Source of the DNA: Ensifer canadensis
GTDB taxonomy: Bacteria; Pseudomonadota; Alphaproteobacteria; Rhizobiales; Rhizobiaceae
Direction: 5' to 3'
Assembly: GCF_017488845.2 (NCBI RefSeq)
Contig: NZ_CP083373.1
Coordinates: 186,001-250,000 of the forward strand
Length of the DNA stretch: 64,000 nt
Of the stretch, positions 16,084-24,429 are shown in pieces. The notes beneath the pieces were generated by a model. The model searched no databases. It worked only from the letters and a program-made list of their open reading frames with translations, and had not been told where the DNA came from. A program made the position numbers and the translations under genes. Each line of letters starts with the position of its first letter. Within the stretch, counting starts at the first letter, position 1.

Positions 16084-17214
16084 TCAGCCAAGGCCCTTCA
16101 GAGCTTGTATCAGATCGTCGATGATGTCCTGAGGATGCTCCAGCCCGACCGACAGGCGGAGCAGTCCCGCCGGGGCCATTGTTTTCGGGCCTTCGACGGA
16201 TGCGCGATGCTCGATGAGCGTGTGTGTCCCGCCGAGGCTTGTGGCCCGCGTCACGAGCTTGAGCCGACCGGCGACCACCATTGCGGCCTCGGCCCCACCC
16301 CGAATAACGAAGGACAGCATTGCGCCGTAGCCGCTCATTTGCTGCTGCGCGAGCCCATGGCCCGGATCGTCATGCAGGCCAGGAAATAGCACCTTCTCGA
16401 CATCTGGATGAGCAACCAACGCTTCCGCTATCTTCTGCGCGCCCTGGCAATGTGCCCGCATTCGGATGGGCAAGGTCTGCAAACCCCGCAGAGCCAACCA
16501 GCAGTCGAAGGCCGCAGCCACACTTCCCTTGTGTCGCTGGATCATGCGCAACGGTCGCTCCAGGGGCGATCCCTCGGGAACGACGACGACACCCGCCATG
16601 AGATCGGAGTGCCCGCCAATATATTTTGTCGCCGAGTGCATGACGGCATCCGCGCCCAGTTCAAGCGGACGCTGAAGCACCGGTGTCGCCCATGTGTTGT
16701 CCACTACGGCAAGCGCGCCGCCCTCGTGCGCGATCGCACATGCCGCCTGGATATCGACAATACGGATCAGCGGATTTGACGGAGTTTCGATCCAAACAAG
16801 CCCTGTCGGCGCTACCGTGACCGCGACACGCAAGGCATCGAGATCGCGCATATCGACCGGCTTGAATTCAAAACGCTTGCCGATGTCCGTCTCGTCAATG
16901 AGCGAGCGGATACCAAAATACATATCGTCCGGAACGATGATACGGCCACCGGTGGCATGCCCCTCGAACACGGCGGTGATCGCCGCCATGCCAGACGAAA
17001 AGGCCAGAGCCGCGCTCCCGCCTTCGAGCGAGGCCATCGCAGCCTCGAAGGCGTTGCGCGTCGGGTTCGCATCCCGGATGTATTCAAAGCCGGAGGGAAA
17101 CGTACCGTCAGCGCCGCGTTGAAAGGTCGTACTCGTGTGCAGGGGGAGCGAAACAGCGCCGGTCGCCGGATCGACGCTGCGGCCGATATGGATTGCCTTT
17201 GTCTCGATACGCAT
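16084..17214 (-). CDS. Cys/Met-metabolism PLP enzyme (cystathionine gamma-synthase-like)
   Basis: A 376-residue PLP fold-type I enzyme of the Cys/Met metabolism family. Start MRIETKAIHIGRS at 17214 is chosen because GGAGG stands 7 nt upstream; in-frame codons before it do not resemble the family. Key segments: SSGMAAITAVFEG (PLP phosphate binding), VVDNTWATP, and SATKYIGGHSDLMAG with the PLP-binding Lys. It may act as a gamma-synthase, gamma-lyase or beta-lyase on sulfur amino acids; the exact reaction cannot be read. It diverges from an XRE-cupin regulator and is probably controlled by it. Confidence 0.88.
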   Translation of the reverse strand: MRIETKAIHIGRSVDPATGAVSLPLHTSTTFQRGADGTFPSGFEYIRDANPTRNAFEAAMASLEGGSAALAFSSGMAAITAVFEGHATGGRIIVPDDMYFGIRSLIDETDIGKRFEFKPVDMRDLDALRVAVTVAPTGLVWIETPSNPLIRIVDIQAACAIAHEGGALAVVDNTWATPVLQRPLELGADAVMHSATKYIGGHSDLMAGVVVVPEGSPLERPLRMIQRHKGSVAAAFDCWLALRGLQTLPIRMRAHCQGAQKIAEALVAHPDVEKVLFPGLHDDPGHGLAQQQMSGYGAMLSFVIRGGAEAAMVVAGRLKLVTRATSLGGTHTLIEHRASVEGPKTMAPAGLLRLSVGLEHPQDIIDDLIQALKGLG

Positions 17215-17264
17215 CCACGAACCTCCATGTTGGATCTCGACGGCGAAGTTGAAGATTGCGACGC

Positions 17265-17319
17265 CGGTCATTATAGTGACTGTATAAGGCATGAGGAGTG
17301 AAAGTCAATATAATGACCG
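17265..17319. promoter_or_regulatory. Paired operator between PLP-enzyme gene and XRE regulator
   Basis: CGGTCATTATA (17265-17275) and TATAATGACCG (17309-17319) are perfect inverted copies with centres 44 bases apart, about four helical turns. They bracket the divergent promoter region, and the second overlaps the probable regulator start at 17313. This fits an autoregulated local repressor that binds two half-sites on the same face. Confidence 0.65.
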
Positions 17320-17936
17320 ATATGATGATGGTGGCTGAGACGGAACAACAGCTCGGCTCGGTGCTTGCGAGCCGAATCCAGAATCTCCGGCATGAGCGGA
17401 CGCTGAGCCTCGACGCACTCGCCAAGCTCACCGGCCTCTCCAAAGGCACCGTGGTGGCACTCGAAAAAGGCAAGGCGAACCCCAGTATCGGCGTCTTGTG
17501 TCGGCTGGCTGCGGCCTTTTCACTCTCTGTCTCCGATCTCCTGAGCAATCTGGTAAATGACGCGCCCGATAGTCCGCTTGAGCGCACCACACCAAAGATA
17601 CTGTGGAGCAGCACCAATGGCAGCCAGGCACAGCTTCAGGTGTCCACGACCGGCCGGACCATGTTCGAGTTGTGGTCGTGGACCATTATGCCGGGCGAGG
17701 AGTATCGAGCCGATGCACACAGCCCGGATACACGCGAGCTGATTTCCGTTGCTGAAGGCAGCCTCAGCGTTCGCGTCGGTGCTGAAACCTTGATCCTGAA
17801 TGCTGGGGAAGGTGCCCGGCTGGTCACGGATCAGGAACACTCCTATGCCGCAGCGGGCAATCGGCCCGCTCGCTTCACCATGGCCGTTCTGGAACGGGGA
17901 GGACCGGCCGACGAAACGCCATCCGTGGAGAACTGA
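17313..17936 (+). CDS. XRE-cupin transcriptional regulator
   Basis: About 207 residues from the ATG at 17313 (a GTG at 17298 is an alternative). N-terminal XRE helix-turn-helix: LASRIQNLRHERTLSLDALA, then KLTGLSKGTVVALEKGKANP. The C-terminal cupin has PGEEYRADAHSPDTRELISV, then GSLSVRVGAETLILNAGEGA. Such regulators sense small metabolites through the cupin and control neighbouring amino-acid or polyamine genes. Divergent from the PLP enzyme/phzF operon with a symmetric operator pair between, so local control is likely. Confidence 0.88.
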   Translation: MTDMMMVAETEQQLGSVLASRIQNLRHERTLSLDALAKLTGLSKGTVVALEKGKANPSIGVLCRLAAAFSLSVSDLLSNLVNDAPDSPLERTTPKILWSSTNGSQAQLQVSTTGRTMFELWSWTIMPGEEYRADAHSPDTRELISVAEGSLSVRVGAETLILNAGEGARLVTDQEHSYAAAGNRPARFTMAVLERGGPADETPSVEN

Positions 17937-18243
17937 CGAAATGCCGAATCCGCCGGGCCAACCTGCCGGTCCGCGACGATCCCTTCGCTCGAAAACTGCG
18001 GCTTACCTCGTCTCTCTCGACGGTCGCAAAACGGCAATGTTTCGAGATGTAATTCCGCTGTTTCCGGGTGTTGATCAGGCCCCCCCGGGGGGAGCACCCT
18101 GTTTCGTATCTCAGACCAGCCTTGACGATAGCCCGCCAGTGCAATGCGTGACCGAAGCGCTCGATGAACAGTTCGGGGCCAAGCGGGATGAGCGCGAAGC
18201 GGGATCACGCATTTCTCCTTATGCTATCTGCTGGGGTGGCAGT
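17937..18243. other. Stretch between XRE-cupin gene and luxI remnant
   Basis: An open frame begins with ATG 17941 (MPNPPGQPAGPRRSLRSKTA), 5 bases after the regulator stop. It runs into the antisense luxI remnant and has no family signal, so it is not called as a gene. Confidence 0.35.
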
Positions 18244-18819
18244 TTAGAACGGTATCCAGAAGGACGGAGCTTCGACATTGGTGGACAGTATCCCGGCGAC
18301 CGCCATCGTTTCACTGATGGGCCCGTCCAAGCGATGTAATGGCCATCCAACACGCGCAAGAAGGCGCTCGAAACGAAGATCGGTCACGGTGGCGATTTCG
18401 ATGTAACATTGGCCACGAACCACTCGATGATGCCTGCGGGTTGCCCCGTGGACGCCCCTCTTCCCTCCGCCGGGGGAGCGTCGACGCAGAAACGCGAGCT
18501 CTCGACCATGAAAGGGTGGGCGTCCGACCTCCCGCTTGGCAGAAGCGATGGCCCCAAGCGCGGGTAGAAGTCCAGCGCATCCTGCAACCTCGCCACTCGT
18601 CGACAGCGCAAGGATATAGTCAGGTTGAAGTGCGTCGAATGCGTCGGTTTCCCGACCATCGGTGACAGCGACTTCCCAACCTAGTCTGCCCGAGAACACC
18701 TTAGCTCGAAGCCTATGATGGGCGTCGAGGAGTTGTTGTTTGGACGTGCCCTGCTCTTCCGAAATCGCCACGACCCGCGTGCCTTTCTGGGCTACGGAAA
18801 TCGCGGTGGAGATGAGCAT
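18244..18819 (-). pseudogene. LuxI/TraI-family acyl-homoserine-lactone synthase, frameshifted
   Basis: The N-terminal part reads LLDAHHRLRAKVFSGRLGWE, the strongly conserved RxRxxVFxxRLGW of LuxI proteins, then ETDAFDALQPDYILALS. Near 18555 the frame shifts; the next frame gives GPSLLPSGRSD, then VESSRFCVD, the conserved SRF motif, and GIIEWFVAN. Near 18405 it shifts back and ends with CYIEIATVTDLRFERLLARV and GWPLHRL. All core motifs are there but in two frames, so no active enzyme can be made. On Ti-type plasmids traI lies beside, and divergent from, repABC, as here; this is a dead conjugation quorum-sensing gene. Confidence 0.85.
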
Positions 18820-19038
18820 GAAATAGAATCGCTGCGCTGTGGTTGGACTATACAGGCTCCAAACAGGTGTTCGGGTCCCAAAGCGGTGCGAAGAGATCTC
18901 TGTCGCTCCTCGATGATGACCTTCGCTCGTGCATGATTCACAGTAGAACAATTGGCAGCGTCTTCGCGCTAACAAACGGAAAAGATTAGGGAAAGACCAG
19001 AAAGTCCACCTGCAGTCCTGCGCCAGAAGGCCGGTGTC

Positions 19039-19056
19039 GTTAACCTTTTGTTAACC
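19039..19056. promoter_or_regulatory. GTTAACC direct repeat upstream of repA 2
   Basis: GTTAACC at 19039-19045 and again at 19050-19056, one helical turn (11 bp) apart, about 90 bases before the repA start. It could be a RepA-binding site or a promoter element; this is inferred only from position and helical phasing. Confidence 0.35.
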
Positions 19057-19143
19057 CTAAACTTCTGGACCGCCTCGGAGAAACATGTCTATCCTTGGCG
19101 GGTAACGGCCTTCAAACCGACCGAAGGCCGCCAAGAGGTAAAA

Positions 19144-20367
19144 ATGGCGATAGCAAACCGAGTAGAACCCGTCGTGGGCACCAAGGAAGATGCCGCCGAC
19201 AAAATCATGCGGCATGCCGGGATTCTGTCCGGGCAATTGCAGCAGCTCAGAACTCGCATGTATCCGCCAAAGTCGGAAAAGGCCCTGCGTTCGTTCCTCA
19301 CCAATGAAGTGTCGAAACTGACGTCCATACCCGATTCCACCCTCAAGCTCCTGTCCACCGAAGGACGTGGACCGGTGCCCAATCGGCTCGAGAACAATCA
19401 TCGCGTTTACACGCTGTCCCAGATCAACGAGCTGCGGGAATTGTTCGCCAAGCAGAAGCCGGCGGAGGCCTTGCGGTTCCTCCCACGCCGCCGTGGCGGG
19501 GAGCATCTCCAAGTTGTTGCGATTGCCAACTTCAAAGGCGGCAGCGCAAAGACGACGACCTGCGTCCACCTATGTCATTATCTGGCTCTCCACGGCTACC
19601 GCGTCCTTGCACTCGACCTGGACCCTCAGGCGTCCCTGTCGGCCATGTTCGGCGCGCAGCCGGAGGTCGATGTGGGGCCAAACGAAACAATTTACGCCGC
19701 ACTTCGCTATGATGAGGCCGAACGTCGGCCAATCCGCGATATTATCCGCAAGTCATACTTCGATGGCATCGACCTGATCCCGGGAAACCTGGAGGTCATG
19801 GAGTATGAGCACGAGACACCCCGCGTTCTGGCAAACAAATCGGGTTCTGGCGCCATCTTCTTCGAGCGATTGAAGCTTGCACTCTCCGAGGTCGAGGCAG
19901 ATTACGACGTCGTTATTCTGGATACGCCGCCGTCGCTCGGGTTTCTCACGCTGAGCGCGATATACGCCGCGACCAGCATGATCATAACTGTCCATCCAGC
20001 CATGCTCGATGTCGCATCAATGAACCAGTTCCTTCTGATGATGGGCGATCTCATCAGCGTTCTGAACGAGAGCGGAGCCCAGCTGGATCAGGATTTCATT
20101 CGATACCTGATAACACGGCATGACCCCAATGACGCCCCGCAGTCCCAGGTCGTCGCGATGCTGAGGCACCTGTTCGGCTCCGACGTGCTGTTGCCAACCG
20201 CTATTGAGAGTACCGCGGTTGAGGCCGCCGGGCTTGCAAAGCGCTCCCTCTATGAACTCGAGATGGGACAGATTGGTCGCGATACGCAAAAGCGTGCCCG
20301 TGAAGCTGTTGACGCAGTAAATGAGGCAATCGTTCGCTTGATCAATGACAGCTGGGGACGGACATGA
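19144..20367 (+). CDS. repA: RepA partition ATPase, locus 2
   Basis: A 407-residue ParA-type ATPase starting MAIANRVEPVVGTKEDAADK. The ATG at 19144 follows AAGAGGT; upstream in-frame codons lack the family pattern. Deviant Walker A FKGGSAKTTT at about 130-139, LDLDPQASLSAMFG, and VVILDTPPSLGFLTLSAIYA follow. It should polymerise or form gradients with ATP to segregate the plasmid, and repress the operon with RepB. Its 4-nt overlap with repB shows translational coupling. Confidence 0.95.
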   Translation: MAIANRVEPVVGTKEDAADKIMRHAGILSGQLQQLRTRMYPPKSEKALRSFLTNEVSKLTSIPDSTLKLLSTEGRGPVPNRLENNHRVYTLSQINELRELFAKQKPAEALRFLPRRRGGEHLQVVAIANFKGGSAKTTTCVHLCHYLALHGYRVLALDLDPQASLSAMFGAQPEVDVGPNETIYAALRYDEAERRPIRDIIRKSYFDGIDLIPGNLEVMEYEHETPRVLANKSGSGAIFFERLKLALSEVEADYDVVILDTPPSLGFLTLSAIYAATSMIITVHPAMLDVASMNQFLLMMGDLISVLNESGAQLDQDFIRYLITRHDPNDAPQSQVVAMLRHLFGSDVLLPTAIESTAVEAAGLAKRSLYELEMGQIGRDTQKRAREAVDAVNEAIVRLINDSWGRT

Positions 20368-21389
20368 GCAAATCTCCTCGCAAATCAATCGTCGCCAGTT
20401 TTGGGCTGCTATCATCGGAGCTGGAAACCGAATTGGTCGAGCAAAAGCCGGCTACCCCGGTGCCGTCAGGCGGTAATCGTGTCGGAGCCGGTGTCGTCGC
20501 CGCGGCGCACCGTGCAATCGACGACATCCGATCAGAACGAGACCGGCTGAGAGCCCTCATTGAGTCGGGTGCAGCCGCTGTTCGGCACTTGGATCCCTCA
20601 CTCGTTGATCCCTCCCCGTACCCGGACAGACTGACTGATGATAATGGGGCGAACTTCGAGGCATTTAAGCGCTCGATCGAAACCGAGGGACAGAAGGTTC
20701 CGGTTCAGGTCCGCAAGCATCCCTCCAGTCCCAATCGCTTTCAGATTGTCTACGGCCATCGACGTTGGCTTGCTGCTCGACAGCTTGGGAGGCCCGTACT
20801 GGCCCTCGAAGTCGAAATTTCGGATCTCGACCTTGTCCTCGCACAAGGCATAGAAAATGCGAACCGCCAGGATCTCACCTGGATCGAGCGGGCGTTGTTT
20901 GCATCGCGGATGGACCAGGCAGGGATCAAACCGCGCTATATCTACGCTGCTCTGGCGATAGAAGACGCCGAATTGGCGAGAATGCGAAACGTATACAGGG
21001 TCGTTCCTGCCGATATCATCGAGGCTATCGGCCGTGCCCCAAAGATCGGACGGCCACGTTGGCTCGAACTTGCCAAGACAGTTAGCGACGTCCCGACAGC
21101 CATCGAAACACTCCGGGCTGTGCTGGTGGAGAAATTAGACGCGACTGAAACCTCCGATCAGCGTTTCCAGCGTCTTCTGAACACCGTCAAGCCCGTCCCT
21201 CCAAGGAGGGTTGCGCCGGCGATATCGGATAAACGCGGTAGGCGGCTTGCCACCTTGGTGGCGTCTCCAAAAGAGGTCCGAATTGCAGCCGAGGGATCGC
21301 TGGGGACTGAGTTTCTGAAGTTTCTACAGGCGGAGTTGCCCAGCCTTGCTGAGCGCTTTGCCAGTGAACATGAACAGGAGCAATCCTGA
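20364..21389 (+). CDS. repB: RepB partition protein, locus 2
   Basis: A 341-residue ParB-like protein. MSKSPRKSIVASFGLLSSEL begins the RepA-interaction end; the core has SIETEGQKVPVQVRKHPSSP and NRFQIVYGHRRWLAARQLG. A helix-turn-helix region follows (DLTWIERALFASRMDQAGIK). It should bind the palindromes at 21385-21400 and 22828-22851. Its TGA stop lies inside the first of these, so the coding end and centromere are fused, as in several repABC plasmids. Confidence 0.95.
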   Translation: MSKSPRKSIVASFGLLSSELETELVEQKPATPVPSGGNRVGAGVVAAAHRAIDDIRSERDRLRALIESGAAAVRHLDPSLVDPSPYPDRLTDDNGANFEAFKRSIETEGQKVPVQVRKHPSSPNRFQIVYGHRRWLAARQLGRPVLALEVEISDLDLVLAQGIENANRQDLTWIERALFASRMDQAGIKPRYIYAALAIEDAELARMRNVYRVVPADIIEAIGRAPKIGRPRWLELAKTVSDVPTAIETLRAVLVEKLDATETSDQRFQRLLNTVKPVPPRRVAPAISDKRGRRLATLVASPKEVRIAAEGSLGTEFLKFLQAELPSLAERFASEHEQEQS

Positions 21390-21400
21390 CAGCTGTCAGG
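21385..21400. promoter_or_regulatory. parS-like site 2a
   Basis: CCTGACAGCTGTCAGG, a perfect 16-bp palindrome at the repB stop. Its core TGACAGCTGTCA resembles known repABC parS sites and differs from the TACATGTA-centred sites of locus 1. Confidence 0.8.
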
Positions 21401-21433
21401 GTTTTCGAGACGTAACAGGAAAGGAAGCGCTGC

Positions 21434-21489
21434 AAAAGAAAAAGGCCCCCTAAACGTTGCCGTCGTGGAAGCCTCTCTCAAAGTGTGAC
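21434..21489 (-). ncRNA. Counter-transcribed RNA (incA-type ctRNA) of repABC locus 2
   Basis: Predicted on the minus strand inside the repB-repC spacer. Promoter: TTGACT (21524-21519), 17 bases, GATTCT (21501-21496). The RNA would begin near 21489 and end at an intrinsic terminator: 8-bp stem 21443-21450 with 21467-21474 (two G-U pairs), then a T-rich run corresponding to AAAAGAAAAA on the plus strand. Antisense pairing with the repC leader represses RepC synthesis and sets copy number and incompatibility. Its sequence is closely similar to ctRNA 1 at 4153-4204. Confidence 0.75.
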
Positions 21490-21495
21490 AACTCG

Positions 21496-21524
21496 AGAAT
21501 CGCATTTCCCCGAATCCCAGTCAA
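21496..21524 (-). promoter_or_regulatory. Promoter of ctRNA 2
   Basis: TTGACT and GATTCT separated by 17 bases on the minus strand. The spacer shares GGAAATGC with the ctRNA 1 promoter. Confidence 0.6.
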
Positions 21525-21585
21525 GAGTCTTGGCACCGTTAATTTGGTGAGCGGATTTCTTTTGCCTCTTGAAAGGTGAAAGAAA

Positions 21586-22818
21586 ATGGAGAGCAGACAT
21601 GTGACGACGCCCTTTGGGCGGCGGCCGATAACGCTTGCCTTGGTGAGCCGGCAGATAGCGACGAAAGAAATCAGATCCGACAAAACGACAGACAAGTGGA
21701 AGGTCTTGCGGGATGCATCCGAGGCGCGGAAATTCCTCGGCGTCCAGGATCGCAGTTTGGCGGTCCTGGAAGCTCTCCTCAGTTTCTATCCCGAGAATGA
21801 ATTAAGGCAGGGTTGCCAACTTGTCGTTTTTCCGTCGAACGCGCAACTGACCCTCAGAGCCCACGGCATCGCGGGCGCGACGCTTCGTCGGCACTTAGCG
21901 CTGCTCGTCGAAGCTGGGCTGATTGTTCGAAGGGACAGTGCCAACGGCAAGCGCTACGCACGCAAAAACAAGAGCGGCTCGGTCGAGAGTGCCTTTGGAT
22001 TCGATTTATCGCCGCTGCTCATGCGCGCGGAGGAGCTCGCCCAGATGGCGCAGCGGGTTTGCGCGGACAGGATCGCATACCGCAGGGCCAAGGAAGATCT
22101 CACGATATGCCGGCGTGACGTCCGCAAGCTCATCTCCGCGGCAATCGGAGAGGGGGCCGACGGCCACTGGCAGAAGCTGGAGGCCGTTTACCTCGAGCTC
22201 GTGCGCCGAATCCCACGTGCACCCCTCTTGTCCGATCTTCATGGCCTTCTTGAGGAAATGGAAATGTTGCGTGAAGAAGTCCTCAACGTATTGGATATAA
22301 AGCAAAAAGCGGAATTTTTGAGCGCCAATGATGATCACAATGAGCACCACAAACAGAGTTCAAATACCGAATCCCTCTATGAACTTGAACCGGGCTCTGA
22401 TGTCGAAGAGCGAGCTATGCCTTGCCAAAACAGGGAACCGGCTAACATAGCGCTGAAGGTGTTTCCGTTGGACATGGTGCTGCGGGCATGCCCTGAAATC
22501 GTTGCATACGGCCCGAATGGGCGGGTAGCCAGCTGGCGGGATCTGACGTCGGCATCCGTCATCGTCAGGTCGATGCTTGGTGTTACTCCATCGGCTTATC
22601 AGGAAGCGTGCGATGCGATCGGACCGCAAAATGCGGCTGTCATGATCGCCTGCATCCTCGAGCGGGCAGGGCACATAAACTCGGCAGGCGGATACATGCG
22701 GGCTCTAACTTCGAAATCAAAACGAGGGCAATTTTCGCTGGGGCCGGTTTTGATGTCGTTGTTGAGGACGAAAGGTATTAGCTCTCGGAGCGGTCATGAT
22801 CACGGAGCGGTACCATGA
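21586..22818 (+). CDS. repC: RepC replication initiator, locus 2
   Basis: A 410-residue RepC. The start MESRHVTTPFGRRPITLALV matches the family N-terminus; a winged-helix region contains GIAGATLRRHLALLVEAGLI. The C-terminal domain contains DAIGPQNAAVMIACILERAG, then HINSAGGYMRAL and FSLGPVLMSLL. RepC is the only protein essential for replication in this family, and the origin usually lies within its AT-richer central part. It appears complete, and is the only complete repC in the window. A parS palindrome follows 10 bases after the stop. Confidence 0.95.
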   Translation: MESRHVTTPFGRRPITLALVSRQIATKEIRSDKTTDKWKVLRDASEARKFLGVQDRSLAVLEALLSFYPENELRQGCQLVVFPSNAQLTLRAHGIAGATLRRHLALLVEAGLIVRRDSANGKRYARKNKSGSVESAFGFDLSPLLMRAEELAQMAQRVCADRIAYRRAKEDLTICRRDVRKLISAAIGEGADGHWQKLEAVYLELVRRIPRAPLLSDLHGLLEEMEMLREEVLNVLDIKQKAEFLSANDDHNEHHKQSSNTESLYELEPGSDVEERAMPCQNREPANIALKVFPLDMVLRACPEIVAYGPNGRVASWRDLTSASVIVRSMLGVTPSAYQEACDAIGPQNAAVMIACILERAGHINSAGGYMRALTSKSKRGQFSLGPVLMSLLRTKGISSRSGHDHGAVP

Positions 22819-22827
22819 CTTCACAGA

Positions 22828-22851
22828 AAACCCTGACAGCTGTCAGGGTTT
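22828..22851. promoter_or_regulatory. parS-like site 2b (24-bp perfect palindrome)
   Basis: The CCTGACAGCTGTCAGG core of site 2a is extended here to 12-bp perfect arms (AAACCCTGACAG and its complement). It lies just after repC, and with site 2a it brackets repC. Confidence 0.8.
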
Positions 22852-22984
22852 CCAGAGCATGGGATCTCTGACCCGCCAGAGCTGTCGAACCGGCGAGCAT
22901 TTACTGTCAGCAAGCCAGGGGGCCGGCGCCAGCGGTGTCGAGAACCTGCCCCTGTCGCCAGGGGGCGGTGGGTTGGCCGCTGCT

Positions 22985-23830
22985 AGTAGACAAATCTCAA
23001 TGGCGACATCCAGAGACTTTTCGCGGCGGGCCCGAAGTCCTCCACCTGACCATCCTTGAAGATGTAGACGGTGCTGCAGACCTCCTGGACGACCGCCAGA
23101 TCATGGGAGATGAAGATCATCGTCATGTCCCGCTCGGCGACGCCAGAAGCGCGACGATTTCGGCCTGAACGGACACGTCGAGCGCTGATGTCGGCTCATC
23201 CGCAACAATGATCTGAGGTCTAGCCAGCAAGGCCCGGGCGATACAAACGCGCTGCTTTTGTCCGCCGGAGAGCTGATTCGGATTGCGGTTGAGCAAGCTT
23301 CGGGCAAGACCCAGCCGATCCATCATGGTCGAAAGGTCGGGTAGCGCTCCCCTGGGGCCTATCCTTGCGCCGAGCCGAATGCTCTCGCCAAGCGTCTCGT
23401 CGATGCTCATCCTGGGGTTCAAGGATACGGAGGGATCCTGGAAGATCATCTGCGCGACCAAGCAGGCCGCTGCGGCGGCCGCTCTTCGAGACATCAAACT
23501 CGATTCCATCGATGGTAACCGTGCCAGCTTGGGCACTGTTCAAGCTTGCGATGATGCGCCCGATCCTCGTTTTGCCGCTTCCACTCTCGCCGACGATGCC
23601 GGTGACAGTGCCGCGCGCAAGCCGAATGTTTATGTCTCGCAATCCAAACGTCGGCGCGTTGGCGTTAAAGCTCCACGCAAACCCTCGTGGAGAGAACTGC
23701 TTCGAGACGCCTTTTACCGCAAGAAGCAAGTTCCCGCCGCTTTCCGAAGCAATGTGCTCGTCGGCGCTCCTTTCCCCAGCGGTGGCCGGGATGCGTAGTC
23801 TCGGAACGGCGGCAAGCAGCTTTCGCCCGT
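22985..23830 (-). pseudogene. Oligopeptide/dipeptide ABC transporter ATPase, frameshifted
   Basis: One frame holds GIVGESGSGKTRIGRIIASL (Walker A) preceded by FGLRDINIRLARGTVT. Another holds [19 protein letters not shown], the Q-loop, then [20 protein letters not shown] (ABC signature) and [20 protein letters not shown] (Walker B). These sequences are typical of OppD/OppF-type ATPases. The frames are separated by shifts near 23480-23520, and the C-terminal region (about 23120-22985, with [16 protein letters not shown] sequence) is in yet another frame. Non-functional. Confidence 0.8.
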
Positions 23831-24420
23831 CGCCCGTGAGGACGCTCCACTCCTGTCCCAGGAAGTTCGAAGTCGAACCCCGGCCACCTGACGGAAACCA
23901 GCCGGTCACCACAGCTCCGATAAGGATCAGCATCATGCTGAGCCAGAAGGACGGAACGCTCAGCGCCGACACACTCGCATTCAGCACGGTCCGGTCGAAA
24001 ACGGTGCCGCTCCGCCGGCCGGCGATCAGGCCGAGCGCCGTTCCAAGGGTGCAGCGATCAGCATCGCGACCCTCGCGAGCTCCAGCGTCGCGGGCAATTT
24101 GCTCATCACCAGCTCAAAGGCCGGCAGATGATAGATGTAGGAAGTGCCGAAGTTGCCGCGAACGACATTGTCGATGAAGACGAGATATTGGCACCAGATC
24201 GGTTGATCCAGTCCGAGGGCGATCGTCGCCTGGCGAATATCTTCAGGCGTGGCCCGTCTCGATGTTGACGATGTTGAAAACCGGATTGCCGATGCTGTGG
24301 ATGCCGATGAACCAAATCACCGACATGACGAGGAGAAGGAGGAAGGCCCATGACAGCCTGCCCAATGCAAGGGAGAACAGGCCATGGTTGCTTACTCCGT
24401 CGCCGCGAGGGTCTGGATCG
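23831..24420 (-). pseudogene. Peptide ABC transporter permease remnant (DppB type)
   Basis: A frame joined to the downstream ATPase frame reads LNASVSALSVPSFWLSMMLI and LIGAVVTGWFPSGG, characteristic of DppB/OppB permeases. Other hydrophobic pieces lie in different frames upstream to about 24420. Multiple indels have fused the permease end to the ATPase start. Remains of the inner-membrane part of the same transporter. Confidence 0.6.
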
Positions 24421-24429
24421 CGATCGTCC

